NCBI RefSeq assembly: GCF_028858725.1
Contig: NC_084781.1
Location: 3,356,513-3,420,512 of the forward strand
Length of the DNA stretch: 64,000 nucleotides
From: Colius striatus
Taxonomy: Eukaryota; Chordata; Aves; Coliiformes; Coliidae
Reading direction: 5' to 3'
Program-made: the position numbers and the translations under genes
Shown: positions 57,101-64,000 of the stretch, in pieces
Layout of the letters: every line of letters begins with the position of its first letter
How positions within the stretch are numbered: the first letter of the stretch is position 1
Notes under the pieces: model-generated
Databases searched by the model: none
Told to the model about the DNA's origin: nothing
Seen by the model: only the letters and a program-made list of their open reading frames with translations

Positions 57101-60100
57101 TCCTTTCCCATGTTCAAGACCTTCAGTTTGAGGACAGTTCTTGCTAACTACTACCATTTAGATAGGTAAATAATCTCTAGCTATGGATGACTACTTTGCT
57201 CTGCTCTTCAGGGAAGCCATGCAGTGCCACCTCCTCACAGCAGCCCAAGGAGGAAAGGGTTCCTTTGGGTTATACTTACGTTCTGGTGTGCTGATTGCAC
57301 GGCCCACCACAGAAACGTTTTCTCCAGTAGACTGTTGATTCAGGCTTTGAAAGGATGCTAGAAACAACAAGGAAATAATTAAGAATAGAAATGTATTCAC
57401 TCAGATACCTCAAGAGTCTAACAATCAGGCTGTGTCAGCTAGATCTAGCCCCATGCCAGAGCAGTTGGCAGCAAGCTCCCTACCTTGCTTCATATCAGCG
57501 GCGCTTGATGGGAGGGATGCAGCCAATAAACTTCCTCCAACACTCTTGCTGCGTTGCTTGCCCCTGGCTTCCATTGCTTTCCTGGCAGAGTTCAGGATGG
57601 CAAGTGTGCTCAAGGATGCTGGCCTAAAGGGCAAAAACCATGGCAGAAACAGGGATTTCCTTCTGCAAGCCCAGATAAGATGCATGTCATAGGGAAAAAG
57701 ACCTGCGCCCTCCCAATCCCTTATGACCTTTAACACCAAATGTAATGGAGAAGATCAGCTGGTGGCTTTCACACCACTAAGTAAGGAGTGGATAAGAGCC
57801 AAGCAAGAGCCCTGCAGAATAGCCTAACCAAGAACACAAAGAGAAAGCCATACCTGCGCCCTGGTGGCAGCTGTTTGAGAACGTTGGCAGTAGGTGTAGC
57901 AAACTCAGAAGGCACAGAGGAAGGACTTGATCCAGGTGGTGGGGACTGTCTCACACTTGCAGAAGACTGAGCATTATTATCCCAGCCACCAGAAGGTACA
58001 GCTCTCTCCAAAGATGGAGTTTGCTACAAAAAGCAGGAGAAAAAGATCTTAGGTCTACTAATGGATAGAAGCATAGAGAACCTCAGATACCAGACACAGA
58101 GACCTACAAGCTGTGTGACTAAGAGCTGCCCTTTGTGTGATGGATGTAAAGGGGTGCTGGGGAAAAAGAACTCACTGGCCAAAATTTTAACAAGAGGAGA
58201 AAAGGAAGTTTTGATGGGATACATATGTCCTAGTTTAGAGGTTTATATATAGGGGTTCTTTTAAAGTCAGCAGGGAGAGAAAGGTACTTCCAGGGTAGAA
58301 GTCATCTCATCTTAGGGAGGTATCTAAAATAGTTCAGGACAATTGACACAAGCACATACTTATTTCTTTTTATCTAAAAGAGGATCTGCATGACCAGGAC
58401 AGATGTAAGTTTCCACTCACAGAATCCCAGAAAGGTAGGGATTGGAAGAGCCCTGCAGAGCTCCTCCAGCCCAACCCCTGCTACAGCAGGTTTCTCTCCA
58501 TCAGGGGGCACAGGAATGTGTCCAGGTGGGTTTGGAAACCTCCCTAGGAGCTTCCACACCCTCCCTGGGCAGCCTGGGCCAGGGCTCCCTCACCTCAGCA
58601 CCAAAGGAGTTTCTCCTTGTGTTTAAGAGGAACTTTTTGTGTTCCAGCTTGTCCCTATTACCCCTTACTCAAGTCACTGGGCATCACAGAAAAAAGACTG
58701 GCCCAATCTTCTCAACATCTGCCTTTAGATATTTACAAGTGTTGATAAGGTCCCCTCTCAGCCTTCTCAGGTGCCACAGCTTTTCCTCATCAGAGAGATG
58801 TTCCAGTTCCCTCAGCATCTTGGTATCCATCCACTGGACCCTCTCCAGCAGTTCCCTGTCCCTCTTGAGCTGGGGAGCCCAGAACTGGACACAGGACTCC
58901 AGATGAGGTCTCACCAGGGCAGAGCAGAGGGAGGAGCAGAACCTGCCTTGACCTGCTAGCCAGTCTCTCCTTAATACCCCCCAGGATGCCATTGGCTTCT
59001 TGCCCACGAAGACACACTGCTGCCTCATGTTTAATTTGCTATCCACTTGGCCTACACCTAGTCAGACAAAACAAATCCTTTTCTTTTTGACCTGTTTATC
59101 ATCCTTATGATGATAAACATCCTTATGTGGGAGCAGGGAACAATGCAGCACGTGAGTGTGGCCAGTGGTAAATCAGACTTAGTTTTCCCTCCAAATGGAG
59201 TTCTTTTTACATTCATTGTCTGCTGTTCCTCTTTAGCCAACACGTGCTGTTTGTTGTCGTTCTAAGCATATTAAACAACTCTGAAACCAAAGCTTCTGTC
59301 AGAAAAATGCAAAGCCATCTGAGAGCTTAACCATTGTCAGAAAGTGCTGCAAGCAGGCCCACGGCCAGAGCCTGGGTGTTATGTGTGCACAGGCTTCAGC
59401 AGAGGCGACAGTACGTGTGCTGAGTTAATGACACTCACCACCTCTGCCTGTGCTGCCGAGACCTGCTCTTGCTCTGACTCCTTCTCCCTGGTCAGCTGCT
59501 CTTCGTATTTCTTCATATCGTACTCCAGTTCGGCTGCCAGCTGCTTGTCCACAGCAAAGAAGTCTTTGATTTCATTTCTGTAATCTTGCATCATTTCCTG
59601 GAACAAGAAGGAATGTTTGAACTCTTTCAGAAATCTCTCCCGACTACTGATTCCCGTCTCCATTCACATCACAGCTGCTCAAGTGCAAAAGGAAATACCA
59701 GTTGGTAGAGCAGAGGTGTTTTTAACAGACTAAGAATTTCGATTCCAATTTGTACTTCGGAACATGCAAAAGATTTCCAGCATTGAAGCGTTCTGCCCAC
59801 GTTCCACAGAGGAGGCTCACACGTAACACACTGTGAGATCCTTAGCTAAAATCCCTCCACCTCCTACGTTATTTAACACAGTGGCAGTGTCACAACATCA
59901 TATGCCTTCTGAATTTCCTTCTAAGAAGGCTGTTTGTTCCGTTACTGGTTGCACATCTAACATGTTACCTCAAGAGAGATAAAAACCCCCAAGAAAACAC
60001 CTCCCCTTACCCGCAGGTAGTCCATAAGCTCCCTAAGAGCTGGGATCCTCTTCTGCTCCATCAAAGCCTTCAGCGATGTGATGATTGGGATGATATTTTC

Positions 60101-63100
60101 TATGAAGTTCTTCTTTTGAACCTGTGTTTGAACAAGGCATGAGCAAGTTACACGATGCAATAAAGGAGAAGCCACTCTGTGGTTAGATGAATGGCTGAGG
60201 GAGAGGAGTTACTGCTTCAGAGTGAGGGAATTGCCACAACTAAACCTGCACTTACACATAGGCTTTTAACCTAAGTGGAGTCTTTTAAGAGACATCACTA
60301 ATTCAGTCAGTTCTCACACTGAAGGCAAACTGCCAAAACGTGCACCAAAAGGCATTGTTGTGCTCCAATGTTTTACCACTAAGAGATCTGTGAAACAAAC
60401 TGAGCCAAGCAGCGCTGCACTGACTTCATCTGGTCACTCCAACTGTGCCCTTCACAAATTGAACCATAATATTTTGTTTTTACAACACACAGGTGCTTCC
60501 ACAGGTGCCCTCAGAGCAGAGCAGACCTACAGAGCTGAGTAGCAGCCTACAGTGTGCCATTGCCATGTCACCTGGGTAATGTCTGCTCCAGTTTCTCCAT
60601 TAAAGGTGAACATTCCTCCCAGTATAGTAGCCAGCTCTCCTCCCACACCAGACCAAGCACCACTCACCTGTGAGATGAGCTTTTTCTGTGCCACCTGCAT
60701 GACAGCATTGGCCACAGCCATTTCATCGTCATCAGGCTGAATGTCTTCATCAGGTTTTGACCTCATAGTTGACAGTTTGATTTCTTTGCAGCTAAGCACT
60801 GCAAATGTATCCGAGAGCAGCTCACTGGCTTCCAAGTCCAATGGAAGGATTTGATCCACAAAGCATGCTGGGACACACAGGGAAGAAATGAGAATTAAGG
60901 GAAACAGCAGAGCCAATAAAGACAGGAAGATGAAATGGGCAGATTAAGAGCCTAATGGTTTTACATAGACACTAGTTTTGCTTGACAGATCCTTACCTAG
61001 GACGCTGTGGCTGATCTTCGTTGTAATAGTGAACCTCTGCTCATCTGTGAAGTGGTCTAGCAGGAACTTGTAGATCTGCATCCTTTTTTCTTTGTTATCT
61101 TTTCCCTTCAGTGAGAATAGTTTCTTTGCCCTATGGTAGAGCAAGACAAGAGCCAAATCCATACTACATGAATTCATAGAAATAATAAGACTTGAAGTCA
61201 GAGAGGAATACTGGAATGTCACTTTCAAGACCCATAAAGCTGCTCGGATCCCACACACTCCCACAAATTACATGCAGAAAGCCTCCCAGAAGTGTCATGG
61301 GGAAGACACCACACTCTCAATTTAACACTGCTTCCCCTGGATGTTTCCCCCCTACTGTAGACATAATTGTAAGCACCACGAGAGCTTTGCTGCAGCCAAG
61401 AGTTGTGTGGTCAGACAGCCCATCATTCAGCAATAAGAAGGGACATGTGCTCAACTGACCGTGTGCTCTGGGGGAACCTGTTGTACTTCTCATGTTTCTC
61501 ATAGCTATTGAAATGGAAGATGCATTCAATGAAGTGTTGGGAGAACATCAGTGGATTCCTTTTCAGCAAGAGATGCACCAGGCAGAACTCTCCAAACCTG
61601 GAAAGAAGGAGAAGGAAGAACTCATCATCAGGTAGCTTCTGGAAGCCATCCGTGAAACACTGTGTAGGGTTCACAAGCAGGATGGTTTTCCTCTGCTAAG
61701 TCTCCCTCTATACCAGAGCTAATTCTTGCCCAGCTCCATCTAGGCCTGAACAAGGACATCAGCTTATTAGCTTTAAGCTTTTTTTTCCATCCAGAAAGAG
61801 ATGGACATTTTCAGCATCAACAACACCACTTCATTTTTTTGCCATTAAAGGAAACAGAGTCAGAAATAGACTGGAATTTGAAGTCAGGCACAAGACTTTC
61901 ATTATTTCAATAACTAAACTTCCAGTGTGGCTGAGACACTTGGCAAAAAGTTAATCACCAGAAGCCCTGCAAGTGGTGCAAGTTAATTTTGTCTGGATGC
62001 AGTCACTGAATGCAGATGCAAAGAAAAAGGCTTCTCAGGAAATTGCACTGTGTCCCTTAGCTAAAGCTCTAGGATCGTGATGTTGCAATGTCACCATCTA
62101 CTGGAAAGACATTTTTGGACATTAAAACCTCACTGAAGAGAAGAGAAAGTGTGAATATGCACTAGGAAGCAATATAGGCTGATGGTCTTGGGAATACCGA
62201 TCTTCAGATGGACCTAGTAGAAGCAAGGTGTCCAAGTCTCCTCTGCATCCAGCTGCACCATCTACCACCCGCAGATGAACCAAGTTCATTCTCGTTTCTA
62301 TCTAACAGAGCAGCTTGAGACTTGGAAACCTACAAACCCTTCATAAACATGCACTTAAAGCCAGTGTGTGGAACTCCTTTTGCACATCAAAGTGTTACAA
62401 CATGTATTTGAAAGCTTAAAGAGATATGGCATGTCACATGAGAAAAGAGAGAACATCGAATCCTATTCCTAAAACAAGACCAGCACTCGAGACAGTCTTT
62501 CAGAAAACCAGGAGGAAGGTTTTGTAAAGGCTTGTCTCCAAAATCCCTTTTTTCTGGCTGAGTCAAAACCAAAGCAGAGCTGCATGTTTTAACAGCAGCC
62601 AAAAACGCTCAGCTTGCTACTCTAGGACCTTCAAATGATTTGGAAAGAGGTTCACCACTCCTTTGCTACCCTAAAGCGTGAACAACTGTAGAAGTGAAGA
62701 GCTAAATGGGACAACCACCCGCTCTCCCACTGGAATTCTTCTCCACACACTGAGACAGGTTTTGGGTACATCTCTCATCTTCACCTCCACTGTTTTACAG
62801 ATGAGTATTTTACCTGGCAATATCTGGATTTGGATCCACCAAGACGCTGACAAAACGGAAGAAGAGACTGTCCTTCCATTTCACAAACTCCTCCTGTAAG
62901 AAAGCAGCAGACAATGCATTCTCAACCCAAATCAGCAAAAACCTTCAGACTGCAGCATCTGATGGAGCCTGGCAGAATCAGGCAAATGAGTAAGCTGCAC
63001 AACTTCAGATGGAGGTACACAAAATAAACCCTTAAAAGACAATATTTTGGAGGATGCTTTAAACAACATAAAGGCCACAGCAGTAAGCATTTCAGTTTGC

Positions 63101-63856
63101 CACAGGTATCCAGAAAAAAAAGCAGAAACATGAAAAATCTGTTCTCCCATCCCAAGGCACACATGCTCTTCAACACTATTCCTGGAGCCAAACACACTCC
63201 AGATCTGCCTTGGTTGGCTTCATGTGAACATCAGGAGGATAAACATCTTGAGCCTCTCAACATTTACATCTTTAGAACAAGAAGTGGAGACAGTAGGAGA
63301 AAAAGGTGCTGGGATGCTTGTTATATTCATTCATATAGGAGTGAAACTGAAGGGAATTGAAAGATACTAAAAGAACACAAGGGAAGTGGTAATGGTTGAC
63401 TAAAAATAACACAGTTGAATAATGAGATTAAGTGTCCTCGATACAATTTCTGCCTATGTAGCAAAACATAAAGCAGTAACCAAATACACAAAGTCTTTGA
63501 TTAAGTATAGATTAATCAAGGTCCAAGTAATACATCCAGTGGTTGGGCTGCCAGTATTCAGCACAGCAGAGGTACTCAAAGGGGATTCTCAGAGCCACGC
63601 TTAGGAGCACGATTTACCTGCAGAAGGTTGGTAAGCAGGATGAGTGTCTGCTTCCGGATGAAGGGCTCTGGGTCCTTGAGGCACAAGGAAATGTTGGGGA
63701 TGTATCTGTCCACCATGGAGGTGTAGCGGACGCAGAGGTCACACATCACGATGACAACGTTATTGCGAACAGCCACGTCGTGGGACACCTCCAGCTCTCG
63801 AGCCAGAGCTGCAATGCATTTCTTTGCCAGATCCTCGTGCTGCAAACACAATTTAC
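54083..63856 (-). CDS. NCAPD3: NCAPD3, condensin-2 complex subunit D3 (3' part, last 12 coding exons)
   Basis: Exons on the - strand in order: 63856-63618, 62893-62814, 61597-61460, 61130-60997, 60867-60668, 60121-60011, 59597-59439, 58023-57854, 57623-57484, 57357-57280, 54516-54429 and 54194-54083 (stop TGA 54085-54083). They join in frame to 549 residues, about the C-terminal third of the roughly 1500-residue human protein. CAP-D3 is a HEAT-repeat subunit of condensin II, which compacts mitotic chromosomes. The first six exons here are helical HEAT-type sequence ([36 protein letters not shown]). Exon 59597-59439 is a charged helix ([16 protein letters not shown]). The rest is a low-complexity tail with AISTPE, the counterpart of the human CDK1 site that recruits PLK1, and a basic end ([10 protein letters not shown]). 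Identity rests on close match to recalled human sequence at nearly every exon. Confidence 0.97.
54429..54516 (-). CDS. NCAPD3: NCAPD3 penultimate exon
   Basis: 88 nt, phase 1 to phase 2. It encodes [20 protein letters not shown] then [19 protein letters not shown] matches human [11 protein letters not shown]. The donor CCCTG|GTGATC is weak, but it is the only one that keeps the last exon in the frame giving CLSLPQEW, as in the human end. A GC-type donor (ACAG|GCAAGT) lies 13 nt upstream. Confidence 0.88.
54517..57279 (-). other. NCAPD3: NCAPD3 intron before the penultimate exon
   Basis: A 2.76-kb intron with no repeat or nested exon recognised. It separates the STP motif exon from the TFGAGVSYI exon. 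Confidence 0.7.
57280..57357 (-). CDS. NCAPD3: NCAPD3 exon (CDK1/PLK1 motif)
   Basis: 78 nt, phase 1 to phase 1. It encodes [20 protein letters not shown] then PE, ending GAA C|GTAAGT. STP corresponds to the human CDK1-phosphorylated threonine (about residue 1415) that creates a PLK1 docking site; the functional statement comes from work on the human protein. Confidence 0.95.
57484..57623 (-). CDS. NCAPD3: NCAPD3 exon (tail)
   Basis: 140 nt, phase 2 to phase 1. It encodes [20 protein letters not shown], which matches the human SLSTIAILNS block, then a basic run (GKQRSKS). Confidence 0.94.
57854..58023 (-). CDS. NCAPD3: NCAPD3 exon (Ser/Pro-rich tail)
   Basis: 170 nt, phase 0 to phase 2. It encodes [32 protein letters not shown] and VLKQLPPGR. 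It is low-complexity with several SP/TP sites. It is weakly conserved, so the call rests on phase, splice sites and position. Confidence 0.88.
58418..59050 (-). mobile_element. CR1 LINE in an NCAPD3 intron, with ORF2 C-terminus still open
   Basis: On the - strand, 59046-58684 is an uninterrupted 120-codon frame ending the CR1 reverse-transcriptase ORF2. It contains [40 protein letters not shown] and [17 protein letters not shown] first-type 3' tail then follows down to about 58418. It lies in the intron between exons 59439 and 58023, in the same orientation as NCAPD3. The short stretch that normally reads LGLFSLEK is missing. Confidence 0.92.
59094..59118. repeat. Inverted repeat with 10-bp arms beside the NCAPD3-intron CR1
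   Basis: GTTTATCATC-CTTAT-GATGATAAAC is a perfect 10-bp stem with a 5-nt loop. It lies about 45 bp beyond the 5' (right) end of the CR1 fragment. Confidence 0.7.
59439..59597 (-). CDS. NCAPD3: NCAPD3 exon (charged helix)
   Basis: 159 nt, phase 0 to phase 0. It encodes [33 protein letters not shown] and a Glu/Gln-rich end ([14 protein letters not shown]). The first half matches human closely; the end diverges and marks the start of the disordered tail. Confidence 0.96.
60011..60121 (-). CDS. NCAPD3: NCAPD3 exon
   Basis: 111 nt, phase 0 to phase 0. It encodes [20 protein letters not shown] and [13 protein letters not shown]. Donor CGG|GTAAGG. Confidence 0.97.
60668..60867 (-). CDS. NCAPD3: NCAPD3 exon
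   Basis: 200 nt, phase 1 to phase 0. It encodes [35 protein letters not shown], an acidic patch (QPDDDEMA) and [12 protein letters not shown]. Donor CAG|GTGAGT. Confidence 0.97.
60997..61130 (-). CDS. NCAPD3: NCAPD3 exon
   Basis: 134 nt, phase 2 to phase 1. It encodes [32 protein letters not shown] and KISHSVL. Acceptor CCATAG, donor CTAG|GTAAGG. Confidence 0.97.
61460..61597 (-). CDS. NCAPD3: NCAPD3 exon
   Basis: 138 nt, phase 2 to phase 2. It encodes [30 protein letters not shown] and [13 protein letters not shown], one of the most conserved stretches of the protein. Confidence 0.97.
62814..62893 (-). CDS. NCAPD3: NCAPD3 exon
   Basis: 80 nt, phase 0 to phase 2. It encodes [20 protein letters not shown] then PNPDIA, matching the human [16 protein letters not shown] block. 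It is too short to stand out as an ORF and its frame is not the longest open one here. Confidence 0.95.
63618..63856 (-). CDS. NCAPD3: NCAPD3 exon (first in window)
   Basis: 239 nt, entering in phase 1. Two AG acceptors are possible. The one giving the exon start at 63856 is chosen because it adds KLCLQ before HEDLAKK, as in the human protein; the AG at 63841-63840 would skip it. It encodes [31 protein letters not shown] and [10 protein letters not shown]. The donor CAG|GTAAAT lies at the 63618/63617 boundary. Confidence 0.95.
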
Positions 63857-64000
63857 CTGTGCAACAGAGACAACGCTGTCAGTGCTGTGAATATATTCTT
63901 CTTCCTAACCACCAGAGCCCAGCTAACGACCTCCTCTGAGTCCAGTGTGAGCTAAGAAAAGAATCGGGAAGTAAACGGGGGAATAAACAACAAACACAAG
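63857..64000 (-). other. NCAPD3: NCAPD3 intron running off the window
   Basis: Upstream of the acceptor at 63857-63858 no further exon is visible; the gene continues past the right edge. Confidence 0.8.

Larger units (their letters stand above)
59598..63617 (-). other. NCAPD3: NCAPD3 introns in the HEAT region
   Basis: Introns between the exons at 59439-59597 and 63618-63856 measure 413, 546, 129, 329, 1216 and 724 bp. Nothing beyond intronic sequence is recognised in them. Confidence 0.75.

Overview
The window is vertebrate nuclear DNA, almost certainly from a bird. Coding DNA is split into many short exons with GT-AG introns. CR1 LINE fragments are the only interspersed repeats I can recognise, and the non-coding DNA is rich in GC-rich minisatellites. 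Two genes can be read with confidence. JAM3 (junctional adhesion molecule C) lies on the + strand and is complete in 9 coding exons (24293-50159, 300 codons). NCAPD3 (condensin II HEAT subunit CAP-D3) lies on the - strand and shows its last 12 coding exons (63856 down to 54083, 549 residues before the stop); its 5' part continues beyond the right edge. JAM3 next to NCAPD3, tail to tail, is the arrangement known from human 11q25, so this is a conserved vertebrate synteny block. The order or family of bird cannot be fixed from the sequence alone. The abundance of CR1 tails of two 3'-end types would fit a CR1-rich neoavian lineage.

Layout. Bases 1-24140 lie upstream of JAM3, and no exon is recognisable there. 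This stretch holds five CR1 fragments, several simple or tandem repeats (a CCCT/CCAT array with 80-bp periodicity, a GGGAT pentamer array, a 232-nt pure-purine tract, a GC-rich 44/38-bp minisatellite), a CpG-rich block at 17.3-17.7 kb that could be a promoter, and several AT-rich islands that look like conserved non-coding elements. The JAM3 promoter and exon 1 (24.14-24.34 kb) are CpG-rich and flanked on both sides by minisatellites. JAM3 intron 1 is about 20.9 kb and carries a 14-copy 34-bp minisatellite, one CR1 tail and a palindromic homeodomain-type site. Exons 2-9 of JAM3 are packed into 45.27-50.16 kb, followed by a long 3' UTR. The convergent 3' ends of the two genes meet between about 52.6 and 53.8 kb. 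NCAPD3 then fills the right edge, with one CR1 copy inside an intron.

Function. JAM3 is an immunoglobulin-family adhesion receptor of tight junctions, endothelium, germ cells and glia. NCAPD3 is a chromosome-condensation factor. They are neighbours by inheritance and do not share a pathway. I found no sign of a novel gene system. The most interesting items are regulatory or structural: the candidate CpG-island transcript at 17.3-18.1 kb, the X-box-like site in the JAM3 promoter, the tandem arrays around JAM3 exon 1, and an ambiguous splice donor that decides the NCAPD3 C-terminus.
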